A DNA stretch of 64,000 nucleotides from Tenacibaculum discolor. GTDB taxonomy: Bacteria > Bacteroidota > Bacteroidia > Flavobacteriales > Flavobacteriaceae. Under the pieces are notes generated by a model that saw nothing but the letters and a program-made list of their open reading frames with translations, was not told the origin of the DNA and did no database searches. Below are positions 8,711-17,309 of this stretch, one piece after another (position 1 is the stretch's first letter; each line of letters opens with the position of its first letter). Both the position numbers and the translations under genes were made by a program. The stretch spans positions 496,001-560,000 of the forward strand of contig NZ_RCCS01000005.1 of assembly GCF_003664185.1 (NCBI RefSeq), written 5' to 3'.

Positions 8711-10765
8711 TTAAGCAATAAACTCTCCGTTATTCACCTTTTCAGAAGGTTGCACAAAGGCTAATTTACCATCAGGAGTATCTGTCATTAAAATCATTCC
8801 TTGGCTTTCTACGCCACGTAATTTTCTTGGAGCTAAATTACATAGTACAGATACTTGCTGCCCCACGATATCTTCCGGTTTAAAGCTTTCAGCAATTCCA
8901 GAAACAATAGTACGTGTGTCAATGCCTACATCTACGGTAAGTTTTAGTAGTTTTTTTGTTTTAGCTACTTTTTCAGCTGCAACAATAGTCCCTATTCGAA
9001 TATCCATTTTAGTAAAATCATCAAATTCAATAGTATCCTTTTGAGGCTCTACTACTTTGTTAGCCGCTTCGTTTGCTTTTTTTGTAGCTTCTAATTTATC
9101 TAACTGTACTTGAATTGCAGTGTCTTCAATTTTAGAAAACAATAATTCAGCTTTATTAATTTGATGATCAGCAGGTAATAAAATATCTTTTTCAGCAATA
9201 TCATTCCAAGAAAGATTGTCGTCAATATTTAAAATTGACTTTAATTTACCTGAGGTAAACGGTAAAAACGGTTCTGATACTACTGCTAAACCTGCTGCGA
9301 TTTGCAAGGCAATATTCATAATGGTTTTGGTTCGCTCTTCATCAACCTTAATTACCTTCCATGGTTCCTCATCAGCTAAATATTTGTTACCTAAGCGAGC
9401 TAAATTCATCATTTCTTGAGAAGCCTCTCTAAAACGATAACGTTCTATAGATTTAGCAATTATATCAGGGAACTGTTTTAATTGTTCTAAGGTATCTTTA
9501 TCAACTTCTGATAAATCACCAGCTTCAGGAATTACTCCGTTGTAGTATTTGTTTGTTAATACTACCACACGATTGATGAAATTTCCAAAAATAGCAACTA
9601 ACTCGTTATTGTTTTTTGCTTGAAAATCTTTCCAAGTAAAATCGTTGTCTTTATTTTCAGGAGCATTGGCTGTTAAGGTATAACGCAATACATCTTGCTG
9701 ATTAGGAAACTCTTCTAAATATTCATGTAACCAAACCGCCCAGTTTTTAGAAGTCGATAGCTTATTTCCTTCTAAATTTAAGAACTCATTTGCAGGTACA
9801 TTATCTGGTAGAATAAAGTCGCCATGTGCCTTTAGCATTGCAGGGAAAATGATACAGTGAAAAACAATATTATCTTTACCAATAAAGTGGACTAATTTAG
9901 TGTCGTCTTTTTTCCAATAATCTTCCCAGTTTTTACCTTCTCGTTCTGCCCATTCTTTAGTAGAAGAGATGTAACCAATAGGAGCGTCGAACCATACATA
10001 TAATACTTTTCCATAAGCACCTTCCACAGGTACAGGAATACCCCAATCTAAATCACGGGTTACCGCACGCGGACGTAAACCGTCATCAATCCAAGATTTA
10101 CATTGTCCTAATACATTTGGTTTCCAGTCATTTTTATGGCTTTCTAAAATCCATTCACGTAAAAAAGCTTCATGTTTATCTAATGGTAAAAACCAGTGTT
10201 TAGTTTCTTTTAAGGTAGGAACATTTCCAGTAATAGCTGATTTAGGATTAATTAAATCAGTAGCATTATGACTTGTACCACATTTTTCACATTGGTCTCC
10301 ATAACTTTCTTCGTTTCCACATTTAGGGCATGTACCAATCACAAAACGATCTGCTAAAAACTGATTTGCTTCTTCGTCATATAGTTGTTGGGTAACTTCT
10401 TCAGTAAACTCACCATCGTTGTATAACTTCGTGAAGAAATCAGAAGCTGTTTTATGATGAATTTCAGCCGAGGTACGAGAATAGTTATCGAAAGAAATAC
10501 CGAAATCTTCAAATGATTTTTTGATAATTCCATTATACTTATCAATAATATCTTGTGGAGAAACACCTTCTTTTTTAGCACGCATAGGTATCGCAACTCC
10601 GTGTTCATCAGAACCACAAATATATGCTACGTCTTTTCCTTTTTGACGCAGATAACGCGCATAAATATCTCCAGGAACATATACACCTGCTAAATGTCCA
10701 ATATGGATTGGTCCATTTGTATAAGGTAATGCTGCTGTAATTGTATATCTTTTTGGTGTACTCAT
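8711..10765 (-). CDS. metG: Methionine--tRNA ligase
   Basis: Class I synthetase charging tRNA-Met. The catalytic domain has the HIGH-type motif (PIHIGHLAG), a zinc knuckle ([18 protein letters not shown], ~150-170) and a KMSKS-type signature seen as KLSTS (~345). The anticodon-binding helical domain follows, then a C-terminal tRNA-binding (EMAP/Trbp111-like) domain (~570-684, [20 protein letters not shown]). I place the start at the ATG giving MSTPKRY (10765). The reading frame stays open 24 codons upstream, but that stretch lacks homology-like sequence and contains the promoter -7 box. The resulting 684 residues is normal for Bacteroidetes. Confidence 0.97.
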   Translation of the reverse strand: MSTPKRYTITAALPYTNGPIHIGHLAGVYVPGDIYARYLRQKGKDVAYICGSDEHGVAIPMRAKKEGVSPQDIIDKYNGIIKKSFEDFGISFDNYSRTSAEIHHKTASDFFTKLYNDGEFTEEVTQQLYDEEANQFLADRFVIGTCPKCGNEESYGDQCEKCGTSHNATDLINPKSAITGNVPTLKETKHWFLPLDKHEAFLREWILESHKNDWKPNVLGQCKSWIDDGLRPRAVTRDLDWGIPVPVEGAYGKVLYVWFDAPIGYISSTKEWAEREGKNWEDYWKKDDTKLVHFIGKDNIVFHCIIFPAMLKAHGDFILPDNVPANEFLNLEGNKLSTSKNWAVWLHEYLEEFPNQQDVLRYTLTANAPENKDNDFTWKDFQAKNNNELVAIFGNFINRVVVLTNKYYNGVIPEAGDLSEVDKDTLEQLKQFPDIIAKSIERYRFREASQEMMNLARLGNKYLADEEPWKVIKVDEERTKTIMNIALQIAAGLAVVSEPFLPFTSGKLKSILNIDDNLSWNDIAEKDILLPADHQINKAELLFSKIEDTAIQVQLDKLEATKKANEAANKVVEPQKDTIEFDDFTKMDIRIGTIVAAEKVAKTKKLLKLTVDVGIDTRTIVSGIAESFKPEDIVGQQVSVLCNLAPRKLRGVESQGMILMTDTPDGKLAFVQPSEKVNNGEFIA

Positions 10766-10789
10766 GTTTTTTCTACTAAAATTAAAGCG

Positions 10790-10797
10790 CAAAAGTA
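10790..10797 (-). promoter_or_regulatory. -7 promoter element for metG
   Basis: TACTTTTG on the minus strand lies 24 bases upstream of the chosen metG start, supporting the shorter start. Confidence 0.6.
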
Positions 10798-10832
10798 CGA
10801 AAAAGCAATTTTTTATACTGTTATAAATTAGG

Positions 10833-10840
10833 TACATTTG
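10833..10840 (+). promoter_or_regulatory. -7 promoter element for the LD-carboxypeptidase gene
   Basis: TACATTTG matches TAnnTTTG, 41 bases upstream of the ATG at 10882. Confidence 0.5.
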
Positions 10841-10881
10841 ATGGATTTTAAACCTTTAAGATCAAGAAAAGAGACTTGTTT

Positions 10882-11868
10882 ATGGAAAAAAGAATTTTCA
10901 TCTTATTTTTTTTACTGATAATTACATCAGTCTATGCGGAAAATGAAATTATGAAGTTAACCACACCACCATACTTGCAAAAAGGAGATACTATTGCAAT
11001 TCTTGCTCCTGCTGGAATTTTAAAAAACCGTAAACCCACTATTGATAAAGCTAAAAAATTAGTAGAAAGTTGGGGGTTGAGAGTAGTATATGGTAAAAAT
11101 ATGTTTAATCAGAATGATCATTTTGCTGGTACTGATGAAGAGCGATGTCAAGATTTTCAAGATGCATTGGATAATCCTAGTATTAAGGCGATTTGGAGTG
11201 CACGTGGAGGATATGGTTCTGTGAGAATTTTGGATAAGTTAGATTTTACTGAGTTTAAAAAGCATCCTAAATGGGTTATTGGTTATTCTGATATTACAGC
11301 GTTTCATAATCATATTCATAATTTAGGAGTGGAAACCTTACATGCTATGATGGCTACAAGTATGGAAGAGAGTTCTGAAGATATAGTAGAAACCATTGCA
11401 ACTTTTAAAAAAGCATTATTTGGAGAAAAATTACGTTATGAGATTCCTGCTTCAAAAAAGAATAGGATAGGAGAGGTTTCAGGAGAGTTAGTTGGAGGTA
11501 ACATAGCTATTTTGGCTTCTATGTTAGGCTCAGACAGTCAACTTTCCACAGATGGAGAAATTTTGTTTATAGAAGAAATAGGTGAATATAAATATTCAAT
11601 CGATAGAATGTTGCAAAGCTTAAAACGCGCTGGATATTTCACAAAAGTTAAAGCGATTGTTGTTGGTGATATGACTAAAATAAAGAGAAATACAACACCA
11701 TGGGGAAGCTCGATAGAACAGTTAATTTTAGAGGTTGTTCCTAAAGATATTCCTGTGCTATTTAATTTTCCTGCAGGTCACGAACCAGATAATAGAGCAT
11801 TGATAATGGGTAGAGAAGTTAAATTATCGATAAGTAAGGATAAGCAGTGTTTGTTAGAGTTTAATTAG
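10882..11868 (+). CDS. LD-carboxypeptidase, S66 family (muramoyltetrapeptide carboxypeptidase)
   Basis: This family removes the terminal D-alanine from peptidoglycan tetrapeptides. The nucleophile motif GYSDIT (~Ser136), the glutamate motif EEIGEY (~230) and the histidine in AGHEPDNRAL (~300) form the S66 Ser-Glu-His triad. The first ~20 residues are a hydrophobic signal peptide (IFILFFLLIITSVYA), so the protein is exported, unlike cytoplasmic E. coli LdcA. An in-frame TTG exists two codons earlier, but the ATG at 10882 is the better start. The end overlaps the convergent DUF2892 gene by four bases. Confidence 0.93.
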   Translation: MEKRIFILFFLLIITSVYAENEIMKLTTPPYLQKGDTIAILAPAGILKNRKPTIDKAKKLVESWGLRVVYGKNMFNQNDHFAGTDEERCQDFQDALDNPSIKAIWSARGGYGSVRILDKLDFTEFKKHPKWVIGYSDITAFHNHIHNLGVETLHAMMATSMEESSEDIVETIATFKKALFGEKLRYEIPASKKNRIGEVSGELVGGNIAILASMLGSDSQLSTDGEILFIEEIGEYKYSIDRMLQSLKRAGYFTKVKAIVVGDMTKIKRNTTPWGSSIEQLILEVVPKDIPVLFNFPAGHEPDNRALIMGREVKLSISKDKQCLLEFN

Positions 11869-12074
11869 TTGTTTTTTGTTTTACATGTGTTTATTCCTAA
11901 TAACTTATATAAAGGACAAAAGTTTACCAAACTAGTAACTAAAAGTATAATTGCTAGTACAAGTAAGATATTACCAAAAATTCCTGTAATAAATTCAAAG
12001 TAAGACAGCGCAGCTATAATTAGAGCGATTAAAGTTCTAATAGCTTTATCGGTGTTTCCCATGTTTTTTTTCAT
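11865..12074 (-). CDS. DUF2892 / YgaP-like small inner-membrane protein
   Basis: The 69-residue protein has the family opening (MGNTDKAIRTLIALIIAALSYF) and two predicted membrane spans with a cysteine-containing NFCPLYKLLGI tail. An in-frame ATG gives a start four residues later, which would begin at MGNTDK as many homologues do. Function is unknown; relatives are sometimes fused to rhodanese domains. It is transcribed on its own from a promoter shared back to back with yraN. Confidence 0.88.
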   Translation of the reverse strand: MKKNMGNTDKAIRTLIALIIAALSYFEFITGIFGNILLVLAIILLVTSLVNFCPLYKLLGINTCKTKNN

Positions 12075-12096
12075 GATAAAAAGATTTAAGGTTACT

Positions 12097-12104
12097 CAAA
12101 TATA
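12097..12104 (-). promoter_or_regulatory. -7 promoter element for the DUF2892 gene
   Basis: TATATTTG on the minus strand lies 22 bases upstream of the start codon, in the 39-base gap between divergent genes. A TTG lies 20 bases further upstream. Confidence 0.5.
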
Positions 12105-12113
12105 AGTTTTTAA

Positions 12114-12473
12114 ATGGCACAACACAATGAACTTGGTAAGAAAGGAGAGCAATTAGCAATGGATTATCTTGTTAATAACGGATATACCATTGTTGAAAAA
12201 AACTACCGATTTCAAAAAGCTGAGGTTGATATTATTGCTCAAAAGGAAGAAACTTTAGCTGTTGTAGAAGTTAAAACAAGATCAACAGCTTACTTTGGAA
12301 ACCCACAAGATTTTGTAAATTCGAAGAAAATAAAACTATTAGTAACTGCTATTGATGATTATGTTACAAAAAATGATTTAGATGTAGAGATTCGGTTTGA
12401 TATTATTGCTGTTGTTAAACAACGAAGCGAGTTTGTAATAAAACATATTGAAGATGCATTTTTGTACTTTTAA
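12114..12473 (+). CDS. YraN family protein (UPF0102, restriction-endonuclease-like fold)
   Basis: The 119-residue protein carries the family core: GKKGEQLAMDYL at ~7-18, the nuclease-like EVDIIAQ and VVEVKTRS (D39, E52 and K54 region), then a FDIIAV strand. This resembles a Holliday-junction-resolvase/endonuclease fold, but the cellular role is not established. Full length, with a normal ATG. Confidence 0.93.
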   Translation: MAQHNELGKKGEQLAMDYLVNNGYTIVEKNYRFQKAEVDIIAQKEETLAVVEVKTRSTAYFGNPQDFVNSKKIKLLVTAIDDYVTKNDLDVEIRFDIIAVVKQRSEFVIKHIEDAFLYF

Positions 12474-12482
12474 AAAGAAAAA

Positions 12483-12508
12483 CCCAACAAATTTGTTGGG
12501 CTTTTCTT
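12483..12508. terminator. Terminator between yraN and the TlpA-like gene
   Basis: The perfect stem CCCAACAAA/TTTGTTGGG is followed by a T-rich tail and preceded by A-rich sequence, so it may serve both converging genes. Confidence 0.85.
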
Positions 12509-12529
12509 TATATTGTTGTTAAAAGTAAA

Positions 12530-13912
12530 TTATTTGTTGTCACCATTAAAATACTTTTCTACATCTTCTTCATGATCAGGCATTGCAATAATGTTCTTAT
12601 CTTTATCTAATATAAAATAAGAAGGTGTACCAAGTAAGTTATACTTTTTAACTGTTTCGTTATCGAATTTATATTCAGGATGCGTTCCAATAGCATTATG
12701 CCATCCAGGTAAGTTTTTAACAAACTCATCCCATTCGTTTTCTTCATTTTCAATACCAAAAGAAACTACAGATACTTCTTTATGAGTCTGCATAAACTTA
12801 TAAAGTTCAGGAATTTCTTTTACACAGTGTGGACAACCAGTACTCCAGAATACTAGTAAATACTTATTACCATCGTTTAATGTTGATAATTTATATTCTT
12901 GACCATCTTCTTCCCAAGAAAAATCAGGAGCTACTCTACCTACAGTTGCAAGTAATATATCCAGTTTTTCCTTCTTAAAATCGGCGTCTTGATCTTTTGC
13001 AGGAAGTTTGTCATAATATTCAGCAAACATCCAATCTACAGCAGGTCCGTTACGCTTATCAGTAAGTGCACTAATTAAATAATCAATTACTGCTTTTTCT
13101 AATTTGTCAGAAGAAATTTTCTTCATAACGTTAGTAATAGATTCCTTAATAAGCTTTTGTTGAACTTTTTTATCTTCAGAATAGTTTAAATAGAAAACAT
13201 AATCGTTAATTCTATCAATTAAAAAAGAAGAGTTGTATAAATCATCGCTCTTAAAGTCAATGTACTCAAAAAAGTTTTCGCTAGTAGCAGATAAATAATC
13301 TTGTAAATTATTGTGAGGATTGTATGAATTATATCGGCGTGAAGCTTTTATAAAACTATTTACTAACATTCCTTGAGATTTATTTTCATAAGTCTCTTGC
13401 ACGTCTTCAAGTTCTTTAAGCTCTTTTTTATAAGCTTTTTTCGCATCTCTTGATTCTGTTTCTATATAAGAAGCTTGTAAAGAATCTATCTTTTTTTGTA
13501 CAGCGTTATATGCTTGTAAGTATTCACTATATAGTTTGTTTTCTCTAGAGCTGGTAAAAAGAACTGATTGATCAGGGTATCTTGGGTTGAAAACGAATTC
13601 AACATTTTCTTTATTGAAGAAAAAATCAACAAAGCCAGCACCAGTATTTCTATAAGTAGCTCTGTAGGCTCCAGAAGTTGCTGTGTTAGGTAGTTCAAAA
13701 CTAAACTTTCCTAAAACTTGTTTTTCACCACTTATTGCAACGGTGTCAAACTTAATTGTAGTATTCGCAAGGAACTTTTGCTTTGCACCTTCAATTTTAT
13801 ATAAAATAACCCAGTCTCCTTTATCTGGAGGGGTCATAGTACCTTTAACAGTGTACTGAGCATTTACAAGTGATGTGGTGAATATTAATAGAGCCAGTAA
13901 TTTTTTCATCAT
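12530..13912 (-). CDS. TlpA-like thioredoxin-fold protein with DUF4369-like N-terminus
   Basis: The 460-residue protein has a signal peptide (MMKKLLALLIFTTSLVNAQ), a DUF4369-like beta domain (~20-120, YTVKGTMTPPDKGDWVILY), a long helical linker (~135-310) and a C-terminal AhpC/TlpA thioredoxin domain (~320-455). The redox motif is CPHC (~359-362, in FWSTGCPHCVKEIP). It is expected to be a periplasmic or envelope-bound disulfide reductase, as in other Bacteroidetes TlpA-DUF4369 proteins; its substrate is unknown. It is transcribed alone. Confidence 0.9.
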   Translation of the reverse strand: MMKKLLALLIFTTSLVNAQYTVKGTMTPPDKGDWVILYKIEGAKQKFLANTTIKFDTVAISGEKQVLGKFSFELPNTATSGAYRATYRNTGAGFVDFFFNKENVEFVFNPRYPDQSVLFTSSRENKLYSEYLQAYNAVQKKIDSLQASYIETESRDAKKAYKKELKELEDVQETYENKSQGMLVNSFIKASRRYNSYNPHNNLQDYLSATSENFFEYIDFKSDDLYNSSFLIDRINDYVFYLNYSEDKKVQQKLIKESITNVMKKISSDKLEKAVIDYLISALTDKRNGPAVDWMFAEYYDKLPAKDQDADFKKEKLDILLATVGRVAPDFSWEEDGQEYKLSTLNDGNKYLLVFWSTGCPHCVKEIPELYKFMQTHKEVSVVSFGIENEENEWDEFVKNLPGWHNAIGTHPEYKFDNETVKKYNLLGTPSYFILDKDKNIIAMPDHEEDVEKYFNGDNK

Positions 13913-14035
13913 AATATTTTAAAGGGTTATTAATAAGGTTTTAAAACTAGTCATTTACGAACTTCTATCCAAGAAGTGTACCACTTTTATTTTTTCTTAC
14001 GTATTTTACAAACGATTTTTTAATTATTTGAAAAC

Positions 14036-14829
14036 ATGAACTTTAAAGAACAAATATTTTGGGTAACTGGCGCTTCTTCAGGAATTGGTAAATCTCTAGC
14101 TGTTGCGTTATCTAATTATGGAGCAAAGTTAATTATATCTTCAAGAAATGAAAGCTTTTTAAGAGAAGTGAAAAAACTTTGTAAAGTTCCTGAAAAAGTT
14201 ATGATTCTGCCTCTAGATTTAGAAGATTATGAAAACCTTACAAATAAGGTAGCCGAAGCTATTTCATTTTTTGGGAGAGTTGATGTTTTAGTAAATAACG
14301 GAGGGATAAGTCAACGATCGTTAGTAAAAGAGACTTCAATAAGAGTAGATAAACGTTTAATGGATATTAATTATTTAGGAACAGTGTCATTAACAAAAGC
14401 TTTACTACCTCATTTTATTGAAAAGAAATCAGGGCACTTTGTTGTAACTACAAGTATTGTTGGAAAAATAGGAACACCATTACGTTCTACTTATGCTGCT
14501 ACCAAACATGCTTTGCATGGTTTTTTTGATAGTTTGAGAGCAGAGCATTACGAAGATAATATTGCTGTTACGTTAGTTTGCCCAGGGTTTGTAACTACGA
14601 ATGTGTCAAAAAATGCACTAACAGGAAATGGTACTCCACAAAATACTATGGATACAGCCACAGCAAATGGAATACATCCAGATGGTTTGCCGAAACGATG
14701 TTAAAAGCTATAAAAAATAGAAAAGAAGAAGTTTATATTGCAGGAGCAAAGGAAAAACTAGGTGTATATACCAAGCGCTTTTTTCCTAAGTTGTTATCAA
14801 AAATGATTAGGAAGTTAAGTGTTACCTAA
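14036..14829 (+). pseudogene. SDR family oxidoreductase broken by a one-base frameshift
   Basis: Frame one encodes residues 1-222 with the cofactor motif TGASSGIGKS, NNGG, and the catalytic Ser plus YAATK. After MDTATANGIHPDG it drifts to LPKRC and stops at 14704. The continuation FAETMLKAIKNRKEEVYIAG...LSVT is in the next frame and ends at 14829. Adding one T to the TTT at 14686-14688 restores one ~264-residue SDR resembling the DHRS7 group. This is either a recent mutation or a homopolymer sequencing error. The catalytic core is intact; only the C-terminal ~48 residues, part of the substrate-binding region, are displaced. Confidence 0.88.
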
Positions 14830-15182
14830 TCAAAAAAGTTAATTACTTCAAAATAATTAATGATAGCTTCTTTTATTAAAACCGATTGTTCACCAGGTCT
14901 TAAGTTAGGTAATTCAGTTAGAGTTTTATAATGGGGCCATCCATCATTATCAAAAAAATCGAATTCATAGTATCCGTATGGTTCTAATAATTTACAAATA
15001 GCAATATGCATAAGGTTGACTTTTTCATCCTTTTTAAACTTACGATGTCCTTGCCCTAATTCTTGAACACCAATTAAGTAGATGATTCCGTCAATATTCA
15101 GTTCATCTCCATCTGCAAATTGTTGTGATAACTGAGTTATTACAAAATCCCATTTTTCTTTTAAATTGGTTTCTTTTGTCAT
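14826..15182 (-). CDS. Conserved hypothetical protein
   Basis: The 118-residue soluble protein (start MTKETNLKEKWDF) is not one I can name. It has no signal peptide or membrane span. Notable stretches are DGIIYLIGVQELGQGHRKF and an acidic aromatic patch GYYEFDFFDNDGWPHY. I chose the ATG at 15182 over an in-frame TTG 21 bases upstream because that TTG nearly abuts the promoter -7 box. The end overlaps the SDR gene by four bases. Confidence 0.8.
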   Translation of the reverse strand: MTKETNLKEKWDFVITQLSQQFADGDELNIDGIIYLIGVQELGQGHRKFKKDEKVNLMHIAICKLLEPYGYYEFDFFDNDGWPHYKTLTELPNLRPGEQSVLIKEAIINYFEVINFFD

Positions 15183-15200
15183 TTGTGTTTTTTGAAAAAG

Positions 15201-15208
15201 CAAAGATA
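15201..15208 (-). promoter_or_regulatory. -7 promoter element for the conserved hypothetical gene
   Basis: TATCTTTG, the commonest form of the Bacteroidetes -7 box, on the minus strand 18 bases upstream of the ATG at 15182. Confidence 0.6.
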
Positions 15209-15221
15209 CAAATGAGTTATG

Positions 15222-15229
15222 TATATTTG
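15222..15229 (+). promoter_or_regulatory. -7 promoter element for cvpA
   Basis: TATATTTG, 34 bases upstream of the cvpA ATG and only 13 bases from the opposing promoter element, so the two promoters overlap. Confidence 0.5.
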
Positions 15230-15263
15230 AGCATAGATTTTATAGTAGAACGCTTTTATATTT

Positions 15264-15794
15264 ATGAATACTTTTGATATTATTATTGCTGCATTACTAC
15301 TTTTTGGCTTTGTAAGAGGTTTAATGAAAGGGTTGTTTGTAGAGGTTGCTTCTTTAGTTGCTTTGGTTGCAGGAGTTTATGGAGCTATCCATTTTTCATA
15401 CTTTATTGGAGATTGGTTAAAAGACAGTGTTACTTGGGATGAAAAGTATATTTCTTTAGCGGCTTTTGCAGGAACTTTTGTGGTAATAATTGTAGCGATA
15501 GCACTATTAGGAAAAATTTTAACCAAAATAGCTGATTTTGCTGCTTTAGGAATTTTGAACAAAATTTTAGGTGGTGTTTTCGGAGCTTTAAAAATCGGAT
15601 TAATTTTAAGTGTAATTTTTATTTTCTTCGGAAAAATGAATGATACTATTCCATTTGTAAAGGAGGAAAGCCTAGAAGAGTCTATTTTATTTAAACCGGT
15701 AAAAAAGATTGCTCCAACAATTTTTCCTTCAATTATAAAAGACGAGGATGAGCAAGAGGATAATAATAGTGAAGAGGTAAATCTAACAATATAA
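15264..15794 (+). CDS. CvpA family membrane protein
   Basis: The 176-residue protein has four predicted membrane spans (~1-20, 28-48, 62-85, 100-125) and the family opening MNTFDIIIAALLLFGFVRGLMKGLF, followed by an acidic cytoplasmic tail (DEDEQEDNNSEE). CvpA was named for colicin V production in E. coli; its general role, perhaps envelope homeostasis, is unclear. Confidence 0.92.
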   Translation: MNTFDIIIAALLLFGFVRGLMKGLFVEVASLVALVAGVYGAIHFSYFIGDWLKDSVTWDEKYISLAAFAGTFVVIIVAIALLGKILTKIADFAALGILNKILGGVFGALKIGLILSVIFIFFGKMNDTIPFVKEESLEESILFKPVKKIAPTIFPSIIKDEDEQEDNNSEEVNLTI

Positions 15795-15826
15795 AAAAAG
15801 CGGATAATTTTTTATCCGCTTTTTTT
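15794..15826. terminator. Bidirectional terminator between cvpA and the carbonic anhydrase gene
   Basis: The stem AAAAAAGCGGATAA/TTATCCGCTTTTTT has a short T loop. A and T runs lie on the correct sides for both converging genes. Confidence 0.9.
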
Positions 15827-16451
15827 AGTCTAAATGATAAATTTCCATAATATCTTCTAAAATATGCTCAAAATCGATATTTAAATCGATGAGGTTACCT
15901 GTTTTAATATCAAAAACCCAACCATGTACTTTTAAACCTCTATCTCTGTAAGCTTTTTGTACAGCGGCAGTTTTAATGAGGTTAACACATTGCTCTTGCA
16001 CGTTTAAATCTACCAAACGATCGTAGCGGGCATTTTCGTCTTTTATCTTATTTAATTCATCTTTGTGTAAGCGATATACATCTCTAATGTAACGTAACCA
16101 TGGGTTTAATAGGCCTAAATCAGCAGATTGCATTGCGGCTTTAACTCCACCACAAGAATAGTGACCACAAACAACAATATGGTTTACTTTTAAATGTTCA
16201 ACAGCATATTCAATTACTGAAGCGGAATTTAAATCAATTGCAGGTACCATATTAGCAATGTTTCTATGTACAAAAACTTCACCAGGACTTGAACCCATCA
16301 AATCTTCTGCGGAAACTCTACTATCAGAACAACCTATATATAACAAGTCAGGACTTTGTCCTTCATTTAATTTTTTAAAGTAATCTTTATTGGTAGAGAG
16401 TTTGTTTTTTACCCACTCTTTATTGTTTTCAAAAATTTTAGATAGATTCAT
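15825..16451 (-). CDS. Beta-carbonic anhydrase
   Basis: The 208-residue enzyme reversibly hydrates CO2. Zinc ligands are visible in CSDSRVSAE (Cys41 and the Asp43-Arg45 dyad) and in CGHYSCGG (His98 and Cys101). The family segment VFVHRNIANMV is also present. It is cytoplasmic, with no signal peptide. It is the distal member of a SulP/CA/CA cluster, 138 bases after the second anhydrase, with a terminator-like hairpin between them, so it probably also has its own transcript. Confidence 0.95.
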   Translation of the reverse strand: MNLSKIFENNKEWVKNKLSTNKDYFKKLNEGQSPDLLYIGCSDSRVSAEDLMGSSPGEVFVHRNIANMVPAIDLNSASVIEYAVEHLKVNHIVVCGHYSCGGVKAAMQSADLGLLNPWLRYIRDVYRLHKDELNKIKDENARYDRLVDLNVQEQCVNLIKTAAVQKAYRDRGLKVHGWVFDIKTGNLIDLNIDFEHILEDIMEIYHLD

Positions 16452-16532
16452 TAGTATTAAAATTGTTTGTTAGAAGAATCTTTTACTCTTGCTTTTTTTG
16501 TTTAAGCAAGACAACTTCCGAAGTTAATAAAA

Positions 16533-16570
16533 AAAGAGAACCTAAAACTAAATTTAGATTCTCTTTATAA
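16533..16570 (-). terminator. Terminator after the second carbonic anhydrase gene
   Basis: An imperfect stem (AAAGAGAA.CTAAA paired with TTTAG.TTCTCTTT) precedes a T run on the minus strand, separating the two anhydrase genes. Confidence 0.65.
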
Positions 16571-16589
16571 TAATTATAGGTTATATTCT

Positions 16590-17219
16590 TTATTCATAAA
16601 AAGTAACAGAACCGTCTTTGATATCATACATAGCTCCAACAATCATAATTTCACCGTTTTTATGCATTTCTGCTAATACGTCGCTTTCATTTAAGATTCT
16701 ATCAATAGTTAATTGTACGTTTTTTTCGGCAACATTATTTACAAATTCTAAATTAGAAGAGTTTCTCAAGCTTTCATCTTTAGGTTCTGTTACAGCTTCT
16801 ACAGCTGGTTTAATTTTACCTAACATTTTAGTTAAGTTACCTAATTGAGCATTATCACAAGCTCCTTTAACTGCTCCACAACTAGTGTGTCCTAAGACAA
16901 CAATTAATTTGGTGCCAGCTAATTTACAAGCAAACTCCATGCTACCTAAAATGTCTTCGTTTACAAAGTTACCAGCAATTCTTGCACTAAAAATATCCCC
17001 TAAACCTTGGTCGAAAACTAATTCAGCAGAAACTCTTGAATCGATACAGCTTAAAATTGTAGCAAAAGGGAATTGTCCTTCTCTCGTATCGTTAACTTGT
17101 TCTAATAAATTACGATTAGCTTTTAAGTTGTTTTGAAATCTTTGGTTTCCTTCTTTTAAGTATTGTAATGACTTTTCAGGAGTCATTGTAGCTTGAGTTT
17201 CTTTAGTGTGCGCTTTCAT
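16590..17219 (-). CDS. Beta-carbonic anhydrase (second copy)
   Basis: The 209-residue enzyme has CIDSRVSAEL (zinc Cys and the Asp-Arg dyad), FSARIAGNFV, and GHTSCGAVKGA (zinc His and Cys). It differs clearly from its neighbour at 15825, so this is not a recent duplication. It lies 90 bases downstream of the SulP transporter on the same strand. Such pairs supply or remove bicarbonate, with the transporter importing it and the anhydrase interconverting it with CO2. Confidence 0.95.
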   Translation of the reverse strand: MKAHTKETQATMTPEKSLQYLKEGNQRFQNNLKANRNLLEQVNDTREGQFPFATILSCIDSRVSAELVFDQGLGDIFSARIAGNFVNEDILGSMEFACKLAGTKLIVVLGHTSCGAVKGACDNAQLGNLTKMLGKIKPAVEAVTEPKDESLRNSSNLEFVNNVAEKNVQLTIDRILNESDVLAEMHKNGEIMIVGAMYDIKDGSVTFYE

Positions 17220-17309
17220 TGTATATATTTTTATAAGTTATGTTATATCGTTTTTATTATTACAAACAATACAAGTTTAAGAATATTGTTTGTAAAGTAT
17301 TTTAAGGTT

